A DNA stretch of 64,000 nucleotides, taken from Chryseobacterium oranimense (lineage in GTDB: Bacteria; Bacteroidota; Bacteroidia; Flavobacteriales; Weeksellaceae). The notes beneath the pieces were generated by a model. It ran no database searches. It saw only the letters and a program-made list of their open reading frames with translations, and was not told where the DNA came from. How positions within the stretch are numbered: the stretch's first letter is position 1; every line of letters starts with the position of its first letter. The DNA lies in the NCBI RefSeq assembly GCF_900129755.1, contig NZ_FQWT01000001.1, positions 806,001 to 870,000 on the forward strand, read 5' to 3'. Positions 16,825 to 24,916 of this stretch are shown here, piece by piece. A program made the position numbers and the translations under genes.

Positions 16825-17790
16825 ATGAATCAGGTAAATGAAACCTCTGCAAAACTTGAAAGTGACTTTTTCAGGTCACTTTCAAGACTGGCAGAACACT
16901 ACAAAATCGAACCGTTTGCCAAGTCCGATAATTATAAATTTCCCTACAATATCAATCTTGCAATTTCCGACATAAAGGGGAAACTAAAAAAGAACGTGCT
17001 GAACTTTCACAGTTTGCGGTTCAAAAAAGAAAATGATAAATTTTATGTGGTTTCCGAAGAACGCTGTGATACAGGGGCGACACTCTTTTACATTCCTGTT
17101 ATCCCGCTTTTCAGAATGCTTAATGACAAAAAACGGAAAAAAACAGCGCATCTTTTATTATCCGTGTTTTCCTATCTCTATCACATTGCTGATATACCCT
17201 ATTACAGACAGGAGGGAAGCTATTTATATTATGAGTATGAAATATTGAAAGACTGGATAATGGATGATCCCTACGAAGACGAAGAAGACAACCGTGTAAG
17301 CGAAATCGAGATTGCGGAATGGGTGGGAGATAAAATTGAACAGAAAATTTACAACCGTGAGAACCTCACTTTTTTCGATCAGCGGATTGCCCATTTCGAT
17401 GCCAAAGATGATTTTGATACCAATTGTTTGATCTTGGCACAAAAAACACTGGCAATTTACCGTGAATATCCCGATGCCAGTATTTTTCGCAATGCCAGTA
17501 GTATGTTCGATGAGGATGAAGAATATTTGGAAGATCAGATCATTCCGATGGAAAAATATATTTCTTTCTATGCCGATAATAAAGGTTGGCTCGCAGAAAC
17601 CGTATTTGAATCCGTCAATAACCAGTTTCAGGAATACAGTGAAACGCAGGAACCTGCCCTGATCCAATGTTTTGACGGACAGAAAAATGAAACTAAAGAC
17701 CTTGCATTTGAGGAAAGGCTCTTTGAACTATTGCATGACCTTACTGATTTAATTTACGATTATAGACAATTGAGCGATGAAAAACAATAA
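16825..17790 (+). CDS. PRTRC system protein F-like
   Basis: 321 residues from the ATG at 16825 (MNQVNETSAKLESDFF). The frame opens further upstream at 16606, but that part overlaps the 58-residue gene and has a poor composition. Soluble and acidic, with an acidic loop (DDPYEDEEDNR). Position between PRTRC C and B and general length fit PRTRC protein F; assignment is by context more than by motif. Its stop overlaps the start of protein B by 14 bases. Confidence 0.6.
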   Translation: MNQVNETSAKLESDFFRSLSRLAEHYKIEPFAKSDNYKFPYNINLAISDIKGKLKKNVLNFHSLRFKKENDKFYVVSEERCDTGATLFYIPVIPLFRMLNDKKRKKTAHLLLSVFSYLYHIADIPYYRQEGSYLYYEYEILKDWIMDDPYEDEEDNRVSEIEIAEWVGDKIEQKIYNRENLTFFDQRIAHFDAKDDFDTNCLILAQKTLAIYREYPDASIFRNASSMFDEDEEYLEDQIIPMEKYISFYADNKGWLAETVFESVNNQFQEYSETQEPALIQCFDGQKNETKDLAFEERLFELLHDLTDLIYDYRQLSDEKQ

Positions 17791-18511
17791 CATAGACATT
17801 ACGCAGGATTTTGACAATAAGCTTTATTATCCCAAATGTGCATTGGTGCTTTATGAATCACAGGGACTTGACCCTGATGTATATGTAGAACATTTTGATA
17901 TGGACGGTAACGGAAACCCGATAAACGCCCATCCCCTGACAGTGATGGAAGCCGATATTCTGGCGAAAACGCTAATGCTCGAACACGAAAAAGAAAGCGC
18001 ATTTTTAAAACCTAAATCTGTCCTTCCGAGCAATGTTTTGAGCCTTGACCCGAACACCGAAAAAGGAACAGTGATCTGGCATACCAAAGCACAGCAAAGA
18101 GAACTGTTTTTTGTCGAAAGTCTAGGGATTCCAAACGGCAAAGCCTATGTTCCGCCTATGCTGTGGAAGGCTAGCAAATCCAGTCTCACGGTATTTGCGC
18201 TTAAAAACAATAGAAGACCAACTTTAAAGTCACAGCTTTACCATTGCCCTTTTTTCAATATATACGCTGACGGAAAAGTATGTTTGGGAACAATAAAAAT
18301 AGACATTAAAAATACGACTTCGGTAGAGGATTTTATGAAAGCATGGGAACACTATTTCTTCCACAGTTATTTTAGCCATGCCCTTGTTACAGGAGGACAG
18401 AGCAAAGAAAATTCCGTGACACTATGGAAAAGGCTGATAAAACAGGGAACGATTTTTCCAATAGAGGTGCTAATGCCCCATAAATTAACCCTTAAAAATA
18501 TATTGCTATGA
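17777..18511 (+). CDS. PRTRC system protein B (E2-like fold)
   Basis: 244 residues. The segment LYHCPFFNIYADGKVCLGTI (about 154-173) mimics the E2 ubiquitin-conjugating active site (HPN-I-x-x-x-G-x-I/V-C-L), putting the candidate catalytic Cys at 169. As I recall the family is grouped as Prok-E2_D. A ubiquitin-like protein (C) and an E1-like ThiF protein flank it, so a conjugation-like pathway is plausible. No JAB peptidase (PRTRC protein A) is present. It overlaps both neighbours (14 bases upstream, ATGA downstream). Confidence 0.82.
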   Translation: MKNNNIDITQDFDNKLYYPKCALVLYESQGLDPDVYVEHFDMDGNGNPINAHPLTVMEADILAKTLMLEHEKESAFLKPKSVLPSNVLSLDPNTEKGTVIWHTKAQQRELFFVESLGIPNGKAYVPPMLWKASKSSLTVFALKNNRRPTLKSQLYHCPFFNIYADGKVCLGTIKIDIKNTTSVEDFMKAWEHYFFHSYFSHALVTGGQSKENSVTLWKRLIKQGTIFPIEVLMPHKLTLKNILL

Positions 18512-19317
18512 ATCAGGAGAAAACAAAAATGCATTTTACAGATAACTACCTGTTAGCCCCGACAAACCCGATCACTGTCAATTTGGTGGGAGCAGGCGGA
18601 ACAGGCTCAAAGGTACTGACTGGATTGATGGAAATCAATGAAAGCCTATTGGCACTAGGACATACTGGTCTGCAGGTCAGGCTATGGGATGATGATATTG
18701 TCACATCCGCAAATTTGGGGAGACAGCGTTTTTTTGACTGTGAGGTCGGATTGCCGAAGTCCGTGGCTCTTATTAACCGTATTAACCGTTGCACGGGGGC
18801 TAACTGGAAAGCCGAGACGGTCAAATTTGAAAAGGATAAGTTTGGAAAAATGCCCAAACAATCTAATGCGACAATTACGATTACCTGTGTCGATACGGTA
18901 CAGGCAAGATTTGGAGTTGCCGAAATACTCACATCGGTTAACGGGCAGCGTAACCATGTTCGGGATTCGCCCAAATATTGGTTGGATTATGGCAATAGTA
19001 AACATACAGGGCAGGTTATCCTTTCCACAGTGGGTAACATCGTACAACCGGAATCTGAAAAATATATTCCTGTGAACAACCTGCCATTTGTGACCCAAGA
19101 ATATGGCGAACTGCTGATGCAGTCAGAACGGGACGACAATACGCCAAGCTGTTCCCTTGCAGAAGCACTTGAACAGCAAGACCTCTTTATTAACGCTTCC
19201 TTAGCGCAGATGGGATGCAAGTTACTGTGGAGTTTATTCAGGTTCGGAATGACTAAGTACAGGGGATTATTCCATAATCTTGAAGATTTCAGGACTAGCC
19301 CGATATTGATAGACTGA
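18508..19317 (+). CDS. PRTRC system ThiF-family protein (E1-like)
   Basis: 269 residues. Rossmann-type adenylation domain with VGAGGTGSK (about 27-35), the later LWDDDIVTSANLGRQRF segment where ThiF/MoeB/E1 enzymes bind ATP-Mg and the substrate terminus, and ITCVDT. A Cys in DNTPSCSLAEAL is a candidate thioester residue. Starts within the protein B stop (ATGA). Expected to activate a C-terminal Gly, most simply that of PRTRC protein C, but the physiological target is unknown. Confidence 0.88.
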   Translation: MNQEKTKMHFTDNYLLAPTNPITVNLVGAGGTGSKVLTGLMEINESLLALGHTGLQVRLWDDDIVTSANLGRQRFFDCEVGLPKSVALINRINRCTGANWKAETVKFEKDKFGKMPKQSNATITITCVDTVQARFGVAEILTSVNGQRNHVRDSPKYWLDYGNSKHTGQVILSTVGNIVQPESEKYIPVNNLPFVTQEYGELLMQSERDDNTPSCSLAEALEQQDLFINASLAQMGCKLLWSLFRFGMTKYRGLFHNLEDFRTSPILID

Positions 19318-19585
19318 TCACATCGGGCAAAAAGACATTTCCTTAGCAGGAAAAGTCTTTTTGCGTAAAGCGAAATAGCCGCTTTAGGATATGCCCATTG
19401 ATTTTCGCCCTACTCCGGGCACTAGGCATATCTTCTTTTCTTGTCGTATGGGCGACCAAAGAAAAGATTCTGTGTTATTTTTCAATTTTTTTTTAAAATA
19501 TTCTTTTATCAGTTTGTAAAAAGTTTAATTAAATTGTTATTAGAACACTTAAAAAAGTGAATATAAATTTTCATATTTTTGCAGA
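19318..19585. other. Four consecutive stem-loops after the PRTRC operon
   Basis: Four stem-loops follow in series. 19327-19364 is a 10-bp stem GCAAAAAGAC / GTCTTTTTGC with an inner 5-bp stem across one mismatch. 19366-19386 is a 7-bp stem TAAAGCG / CGCTTTA. 19388-19432 is an 8-bp stem GATATGCC / GGCATATC with an inner GCCC/GGGC stem. 19434-19467 is a 9-bp stem TCTTTTCTT / AAGAAAAGA with inner GTCG/CGAC. The rest, up to 19585, is AT-rich and carries the promoter of the next gene. The first hairpin could terminate the operon; the purpose of the series is unknown. Confidence 0.65.
19574..19581 (+). promoter_or_regulatory. Candidate -7 promoter element (TATTTTTG)
   Basis: Matches the Bacteroidota TAnnTTTG element and ends four bases before the ATG of the DUF6660 gene. 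This would give a leaderless or nearly leaderless transcript. No well-spaced -33 TTG is evident. Confidence 0.4.
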
Positions 19586-19894
19586 ATGAAGTATCTGTCT
19601 TACATATCGGCTATAATGATTTTGCTGTTATCTATAGCACCTTGCCTTGTAGAAGATAGTTGTATGGATGAACCTTTTGAAACTTCAAATAGTCAACAAA
19701 ATGACGATAATTGCAATAAAAATTGTTGTTCACCATTTTTTAATTGTAAAACTTGTGCAGGTTTTGTTGTAAACTCATTTCATTTTTCAATATCGGGTTT
19801 CGTGAAGCAACCTGAAAAAAAGATAATGGTAACAACTATTGCTGCTATTTCCGACTTCCGATATTCAGTTTGGCATCCCCCGAAATATGCTTAA
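19586..19894 (+). CDS. DUF6660-like exported Cys-rich protein
   Basis: 102 residues. Signal peptide-like N-terminus (KYLSYISAIMILLLSIAPCLV) followed by a Cys-rich segment (NDDNCNKNCCSPFFNCKTC). As I recall this layout is that of DUF6660 proteins, which sit upstream of TonB receptors or metal exporters in flavobacteria. A periplasmic metal-binding role is plausible but unproven. It heads the TonB receptor/CDF unit; stem-loops in the 85-base gap (19901-19913 and 19925-19946) may tune readthrough to the receptor gene. Confidence 0.65.
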   Translation: MKYLSYISAIMILLLSIAPCLVEDSCMDEPFETSNSQQNDDNCNKNCCSPFFNCKTCAGFVVNSFHFSISGFVKQPEKKIMVTTIAAISDFRYSVWHPPKYA

Positions 19895-19900
19895 TGTGTA

Positions 19901-19946
19901 GTGCTTTCAGCACAAATTAATTAATAACGATGTCTTTGCATCGTTA
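19901..19946 (+). promoter_or_regulatory. Two stem-loops between DUF6660 and receptor genes
   Basis: Small hairpin GTGCT-TTC-AGCAC (19901-19913), then an 8-bp stem TAACGATG / CATCGTTA with loop TCTTTG (19925-19946). No T-run follows, so attenuation or mRNA processing is more likely than strong termination. Confidence 0.45.
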
Positions 19947-19979
19947 AGTTTATACAATCACATTAAATATCATTTTATA

Positions 19980-22154
19980 ATGAAGAAAATGCTCATATTG
20001 TCGTTTTTTATGGCAATAAACCTTTGTGTATATGCACAAAACACATTAAAAGCCGTTGTTAAAAATAACGAAACAAAAGAAGTTCTTGTTGGGGTAACAG
20101 CTTCTATAAAAGGCACTTCAAATGGTGCAATATCTGATGAAAAAGGACAGATTACATTGTCAAATATCCCCGATGGATTACAGGAAATACACTTTAGTTA
20201 CTTAGGCTTCGAAGAGTTTACTGAAATAATAAAATTCCCATTAAAAGAGAACGGCATAATAGAAATTCTTCTTAAAGAAAACTCAGAGGAATTAGAGAGT
20301 GTGGTAATTACATCAACAAGAAGTACGAGAAGCATTCAAAATATCCCAACTCGGATTGAATTTATCGGCGGCGAAGAACTGGAAGAAAAAGGCAATATGA
20401 AACCCGGAGATATCAGAATGTTGCTTGCTGAAAGTACTGGAATCCAGACGCAGCAGACCTCAGCAACCAGTGGAAACTCTGCCATACGTATCCAAGGACT
20501 CGATGGTAAATATACGCAGGTTATCCGTGATGGTTTTCCATTATATTCCGGGTTTTCAGGTGGTCTGGGTCTATTACAGGTAGCACCTTTGGATCTTCAG
20601 CAGGTTGAGGTGATAAAAGGATCATCTTCCACACTGTATGGTGGCGGAGCAATTGCAGGCTTGGTAAACCTCGTTTCAAAAAAACCAACCGAGCAAAGAC
20701 AGCTTAATTTTCTGCTCAATGGAACCTCTGCCCTGGGACTTGACGCCAGTGGCTTTTATGCCCAAAAGTTTAATGGTATAGGAACAACAATATATGCGGC
20801 ATATAATCATGGGACTGCCTATGATCCTGCTGATATTGGACTTACGGCTATTCCTAAATTTGACCGTTTTACGTTGAATCCCAAAGTATTTTTCTATTTC
20901 AATGAGAATACCACATTAATGGCTGGAATCAATGCAACTTCCGAAAAACGAATTGGTGGAGATATGGAATATATCAAAGGCAATGGGAGTACAGATCATT
21001 CCTACTTTGAGGAAAATAAAACCGGACGTTACAGTACTCAGTTAGAATTGGATCGTAGAATAAATGACAGGGCTAAATTTGTGATAAAAAACAGTGTCAG
21101 TTACTATGACCGTACCATTGGCTTGCCTGCTTATCAATTTTCTGGTGATCAATTGTCTACGTATACGGAAGCAAACTATTCCCTTAATGGCGAAAAGACT
21201 GACTGGGTGCTTGGTGCAAATTTTTTGACCGATAAATTTACGGAGAAGCAAGTAGCTGGAACTCCTGTAAGAGATTATAATTACACAACTGTTGGCGGAT
21301 TTGTTCAGAATACATGGAATACCTCAGATAAAATTACCATCGAATCAGGTATTAGAGGTGATTATCATAACCGCTTCGGGTTCTTTTTTCTTCCTAGAAT
21401 ATCTACTTTATGGAAGATCAATGAACATTTTTCAACACGATTGGGTGGTGGTCTTGGCTATAAAGCACCAACTGTATTTACCGAAGACGCTGAACGTATC
21501 CAGTTTAGAGGAGTTTTGCCTTTGAATTTGGATGATACAAAAGCCGAGCGCTCTTATGGTGCGAATTATGATATCAATTACAAAACAGCATTGTTTGATG
21601 GTCAGGTACGTTTCAGTATCAATCATATGTTTTTCTATACCCGTATCAACAATCCGGTTCTGCTAACCTCTACAACAGGTAACATGTATCAGTATGTCCA
21701 GCCTTCCGGAAATTTTGATACCAAAGGGATGGAAACAAATGTCAAGCTTACATACGGGGATTTTAAACTATTTGTGGGATATACCTATGCCAATGTTAAT
21801 CAGCATACGGATGGTACTTCAAAAATTTATCCGCTTGTTTCCAAACACAGGCTCAATAATGTGCTGATGTATGAAATCGAAGAAAAGTGGAAAGTGGGTG
21901 CTGAGGCTTATTATTTCAGTCCACAACAGTTAAATGATGGAAGTACCGGTAAAGGTTATTGGACAGCGGGATTGATGGCAGAAAGAATTTGGGAACGTTT
22001 TTCAATCTTTGCGAATTTTGAGAACTATACAAATACCCGTCAGACCAAATTCGGACCGATTTATTCAGGACCTATTACAAACCCTGTTTTCCAGGATATA
22101 TATGCGCCTGTTGATGGGTTTGTAATTAATGTTGGCATAAAGCTTAAATTCTAA
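19980..22154 (+). CDS. TonB-dependent outer-membrane receptor
   Basis: 724 residues. Signal peptide (about 1-20, ending VYAQN), a carboxypeptidase-regulatory-like beta domain (about 22-100), a plug domain (about 115-230 with SIRIQGLDGKYTQV-like plug motifs and VEVIKGSSSTLYGGGAIAG), and a 22-strand beta-barrel ending in an aromatic-rich C-terminus (VINVGIKLKF). Energised uptake across the outer membrane is the family role. The neighbours (Cys-rich DUF6660 protein upstream, cation diffusion facilitator downstream) point to a metal or metal-chelate substrate, which is inference. Stop and next start are three bases apart. Confidence 0.93.
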   Translation: MKKMLILSFFMAINLCVYAQNTLKAVVKNNETKEVLVGVTASIKGTSNGAISDEKGQITLSNIPDGLQEIHFSYLGFEEFTEIIKFPLKENGIIEILLKENSEELESVVITSTRSTRSIQNIPTRIEFIGGEELEEKGNMKPGDIRMLLAESTGIQTQQTSATSGNSAIRIQGLDGKYTQVIRDGFPLYSGFSGGLGLLQVAPLDLQQVEVIKGSSSTLYGGGAIAGLVNLVSKKPTEQRQLNFLLNGTSALGLDASGFYAQKFNGIGTTIYAAYNHGTAYDPADIGLTAIPKFDRFTLNPKVFFYFNENTTLMAGINATSEKRIGGDMEYIKGNGSTDHSYFEENKTGRYSTQLELDRRINDRAKFVIKNSVSYYDRTIGLPAYQFSGDQLSTYTEANYSLNGEKTDWVLGANFLTDKFTEKQVAGTPVRDYNYTTVGGFVQNTWNTSDKITIESGIRGDYHNRFGFFFLPRISTLWKINEHFSTRLGGGLGYKAPTVFTEDAERIQFRGVLPLNLDDTKAERSYGANYDINYKTALFDGQVRFSINHMFFYTRINNPVLLTSTTGNMYQYVQPSGNFDTKGMETNVKLTYGDFKLFVGYTYANVNQHTDGTSKIYPLVSKHRLNNVLMYEIEEKWKVGAEAYYFSPQQLNDGSTGKGYWTAGLMAERIWERFSIFANFENYTNTRQTKFGPIYSGPITNPVFQDIYAPVDGFVINVGIKLKF

Positions 22155-22157
22155 GCG

Positions 22158-22955
22158 ATGAAGAAGTCGACTTTCGAAATTAAGCGAATGGACTGCTCTG
22201 CCGAGGAACAGATGATCCGTATGAAACTTAGTGAGATTACAGGCATATCCAGATTGGATTTTAATCTGGCAGCCAGGAAATTGGAAGTATACCATCTGGA
22301 TAACATGGAACAGATCAAGGCGGCTATCAGTGAACTGAATCTCAAGGACAGTTATATCGGTTCCGTCGATTCACTTGATCATAATCCAGTTCAAAAAGAT
22401 GAGCGCAAAGAGCGAAAATTATTGTGGCTTGTTCTACTGATCAATGCCTTTTTCTTTGGTCTGGAAATCATTACAGGTTTTATTTCAAATTCAATGGGAC
22501 TGGTAGCCGATAGCTTAGATATGCTGGCCGATGCACTTGTTTATGGACTTAGCCTATGGGCAGTGGGTGGATCAATTATGCGAAAAAAGAATATTGCAAA
22601 GGTAAGCGGATATTTACAGCTTATTTTGGCTGTTTTAGGATTTTTCGAAGTCATACGCAGATTTATGGGATATGGAGAAACACCTGTGTTTTCAACAATG
22701 ATTACGATATCCCTTTTAGCTTTAATGGGTAATGCTGCTTCATTGATCATTCTCCGTCGTACAAACAGTGATGATGCTCATATTAAAGCCAGCCAGCTTT
22801 TTACCTCAAACTATGTTATTATAAATATAGGTGTTATCCTTGCAGGAATTTTGGTATATGTTACTTCTTCCCGAATACCAGACCTGATAGTTGGAACGGT
22901 AGTCTTCGCAATTGTAATACGTGGCGCATTTTCTATTATGAAACTAGCAAAATAA
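22158..22955 (+). CDS. Cation diffusion facilitator with N-terminal HMA-like domain
   Basis: 265 residues. An N-terminal ferredoxin-like domain (about 1-70) starts like a heavy-metal-associated domain, but the usual CxxC is reduced to MDCSAEEQ with a single Cys. Five or six membrane helices follow, with the CDF signature in helix 2 (GLVADSLDMLADALVYGLSL, Asp residues as metal ligands). The usual helix-5 HxxxD motif is not visible; TSNYVIINIG stands there. It is likely an inner-membrane metal/proton exchanger, though the altered second metal half-site makes this less certain. It closes the receptor operon before a strong terminator. Confidence 0.82.
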   Translation: MKKSTFEIKRMDCSAEEQMIRMKLSEITGISRLDFNLAARKLEVYHLDNMEQIKAAISELNLKDSYIGSVDSLDHNPVQKDERKERKLLWLVLLINAFFFGLEIITGFISNSMGLVADSLDMLADALVYGLSLWAVGGSIMRKKNIAKVSGYLQLILAVLGFFEVIRRFMGYGETPVFSTMITISLLALMGNAASLIILRRTNSDDAHIKASQLFTSNYVIINIGVILAGILVYVTSSRIPDLIVGTVVFAIVIRGAFSIMKLAK

Positions 22956-22963
22956 TATCTTAT

Positions 22964-22996
22964 AAAAAGCCGAATACTAATCTATTCGGCTTTTTT
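22964..22996 (+). terminator. Rho-independent terminator of receptor/CDF operon
   Basis: Perfect 13-bp stem (AAAAAGCCGAATA / TATTCGGCTTTTT) with a 6-base loop and continuing T-run, starting nine bases after the CDF stop. Confidence 0.9.
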
Positions 22997-23134
22997 ACTT
23001 TTATCCATTAGAAAAAAATATCTCTTAAAAAGTTCAAAAAAATCGGAATGTAAAGAAGGTAGGTATCCACTGTATCTTTTTCTGAGCAATAGATTCTGTA
23101 TTATAATCCGAACAATTCTTAAAACATTTCAATC

Positions 23135-23177
23135 ATTATTTAAGCACTTGCTTAAATAATAAATTTAGCTATATTTG
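23135..23177 (+). promoter_or_regulatory. ArsR-type operator overlapping promoter of the mer-like operon
   Basis: Perfect 11-bp inverted repeat (ATTATTTAAGC / GCTTAAATAAT, spacer ACTT) at 23135-23160. A -33 TTG (23148-23150) lies inside it, 19 bases before a -7 TATATTTG (23170-23177). The ATG at 23182 is five bases further on, so the transcript should be leaderless. Binding of the encoded ArsR protein here would block the -33 element. Confidence 0.75.
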
Positions 23178-23181
23178 CAAG

Positions 23182-23556
23182 ATGGAAAATAATTCGTGCA
23201 TAAGACAACGGGCGGATATTAGACAGATCAATCGCTGTAAAAATCGAGTTTTAGAACTCCAAGACCCTTTTGATTATTTATCAAGTGGACTTGAATTAGC
23301 GGGAAATAATGTAAGGCTGAAAATCTTGTTTCTTCTACATGAAGAAAAACGACTTTGTGTATGTGATTTAAGCGATATACTAGATATGACAATTTCAGCA
23401 GTTTCCCAGCATTTACGAAAGCTTAAAGACCGAAAGCTAATCATAACAGAAAGAGAAGCACAAACCATTTTTTACTCATTGACAAAAGAGTACGAAAAAT
23501 TGCTGGATCCATTTTTTAAAATACTAGTTGATAATAAAGTTTTAGAAACAATATGA
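23182..23556 (+). CDS. ArsR/SmtB-family metalloregulator
   Basis: 124 residues. Winged-helix DNA-binding domain (about 40-105: ARLKIL-type helix as VRLKILFLLHEEK, recognition helix TISAVSQHLRKLKDRKLI). The metal site ELCVCDL-like sequence (RLCVCDLSDIL) in helix alpha-3 and a Cys-containing N-terminal arm (NSCIRQ...RCKNR) resemble As/Cd/Pb-type sensors. Metal binding should release DNA and open the operon. It is the first gene, overlapping merTP by four bases, and has a matching operator upstream. Whether Hg is its inducer is inferred from the neighbour. Confidence 0.88.
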   Translation: MENNSCIRQRADIRQINRCKNRVLELQDPFDYLSSGLELAGNNVRLKILFLLHEEKRLCVCDLSDILDMTISAVSQHLRKLKDRKLIITEREAQTIFYSLTKEYEKLLDPFFKILVDNKVLETI

Positions 23557-24155
23557 AAACGGATAAAAAACTTATCGGTACTGGACTTTTAACAGCTATT
23601 GCAGCTTCTCTGTGTTGTATAACACCTGTTTTGGCGCTTATAGCTGGAACAAGTGGTCTTGCTTCAACTTTTTCCTGGCTTGAACCTTTCCGTCCATATT
23701 TTATCGGTTTAACAATTTTAGTGCTTGGCTTTGCATGGTATCAAAAATTGAAACCGCTAAGGAAAATAGATTGTAATTGTGAAGTAACTGAAAAACCAAA
23801 TTTTATGCAGACAAGTTCATTTTTAGGAATTGTTACCGTCTTTGCGGGTTTACTTTTATCGTTTCCAATTTATTCTCACATATTTTTTTCCCAGACTAAA
23901 AGTAAAACTATTATAACTCAGACTTCCAAGATTCAGAAAGTTGAGTTTGCTATTAAAGGAATGACTTGTTCTGGGTGTGAACAACATATTAAAACAGAGA
24001 TCAACCGACTAAAAGGAATTGTCGAAGTTGTAGTATCTTATGAAAAGGGCAACGCTATTGTTAAGTTCGACAGTAAACAAACAAGTATCACGGAAATTGA
24101 AAATGCTATCAATTCAACAGGATATAAAGCAATAAATAGTAAAACTATATCGTAA
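23553..24155 (+). CDS. merT: MerT-MerP fusion mercuric transport protein
   Basis: 200 residues. The N-terminal MerT-like part has three membrane segments with the Cys pair in the first (ASLCCITPVLALIAG) and a Cys pair in the cytoplasmic loop (IDCNCEV). After the third membrane segment a MerP-like heavy-metal-associated domain follows (about 130-200) with GMTCSGC. Fusion order T-then-P is known in Bacteroidota. It hands Hg(II) from the periplasmic P domain to the membrane T domain. A mercuric reductase (MerA), which normally receives the ion, is not encoded in this window. Confidence 0.9.
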   Translation: MKTDKKLIGTGLLTAIAASLCCITPVLALIAGTSGLASTFSWLEPFRPYFIGLTILVLGFAWYQKLKPLRKIDCNCEVTEKPNFMQTSSFLGIVTVFAGLLLSFPIYSHIFFSQTKSKTIITQTSKIQKVEFAIKGMTCSGCEQHIKTEINRLKGIVEVVVSYEKGNAIVKFDSKQTSITEIENAINSTGYKAINSKTIS

Positions 24156-24361
24156 TGGAAATAAAGTTACAAACAATAATAACTTGTCCAGACTGTGGTT
24201 ACAAGAAAGAGGAAACAATGCCAACAAACGCCTGCCAATATTTTTACGAATGTGAAAAGTGCAAGAGAGTTTTAAAACCTCTCAAGGGTGATTGTTGCGT
24301 ATATTGTAGTTTCGGCTCTGTAAAGTGTCCGCCAATTCAAGAAAATAAAAAATGCTGTTAA
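24155..24361 (+). CDS. GDCCVxC-domain protein
   Basis: 68 residues. Zinc-ribbon-like half with CPDCG and CEKC, then the name-giving GDCCVYC motif, and a C-terminal KKCC. As I recall, family members accompany merT/merTP genes and are taken to be soluble Hg(II) or thiol-metal carriers, but the function is unproven. The start overlaps the merTP stop by one base. The gene lies at the end of this short operon. Confidence 0.88.
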   Translation: MEIKLQTIITCPDCGYKKEETMPTNACQYFYECEKCKRVLKPLKGDCCVYCSFGSVKCPPIQENKKCC

Positions 24362-24552
24362 TCTCTGGGTATTTATTTAAACCTAGATACAATTACAAAT
24401 TCTTGGATAAAAACAAGGAGTAAATTATAATGACAAACGCAGCCTCTTTCACTTAAACTTCAAAGAAACAATTTAAATTATCCCTTTTTTTATATTTAAG
24501 GTTTGCGGTAACATATAAAAAAATATCATCATTATCTTTTTATATCAAAAAT

Positions 24553-24575
24553 AATATCGTAATATTGCAATATAA
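24553..24575 (+). promoter_or_regulatory. Palindromic operator upstream of the second arsR
   Basis: Contains the perfect palindrome ATATTGCAATAT (24562-24573) preceded by AATATCGTA. The same 23-base element occurs at 25499-25521 with 21 of 23 bases identical. A weak -7-like TAATATTG overlaps it. Confidence 0.7.
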
Positions 24576-24585
24576 TAATTATGAC

Positions 24586-24912
24586 ATGGGAGCTACAAAA
24601 ACAGAGCATTTTACTGAAAGCCAGAACCAGATAGCGGTTATTGCTAAAGCCTTGGGACATCCTGCTAGAATTGCTATTATCGAGTATTTGTTGAAGGTCA
24701 ATACTTGTATAACTGGAGACATTGTGAATGAATTACCGTTAGCACAGCCAACTGTATCACAACATTTAAAAGAACTGAAAAACGCAGGATTGATAAAAGG
24801 AAGCATTGAAGGTAATTCAGTTTGTTATTGTATTGACGAAAATACTTTTGACATATTGAAAGAGTATTTTTCAAAAATAATCTTTACGGTAACTAACCAA
24901 AAATGTTGTTAA
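24586..24912 (+). CDS. arsR: ArsR-family arsenic-responsive repressor
   Basis: 108 residues from the ATG at 24586; an upstream TTG lies inside the operator. Winged helix (AKALGHPARIAIIEYLLK; recognition helix QPTVSQHLKELKNAG). Instead of the ELCVCDL motif, candidate thiol ligands are NTCITGD, VCYC and the C-terminal pair KCC. A vicinal C-terminal pair recalls the distinct As(III) site of Acidithiobacillus-type ArsR. It is followed five bases later by a membrane protein. It probably regulates itself and the arsenic operon at 25540. Confidence 0.88.
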   Translation: MGATKTEHFTESQNQIAVIAKALGHPARIAIIEYLLKVNTCITGDIVNELPLAQPTVSQHLKELKNAGLIKGSIEGNSVCYCIDENTFDILKEYFSKIIFTVTNQKCC

Positions 24913-24916
24913 GAAA

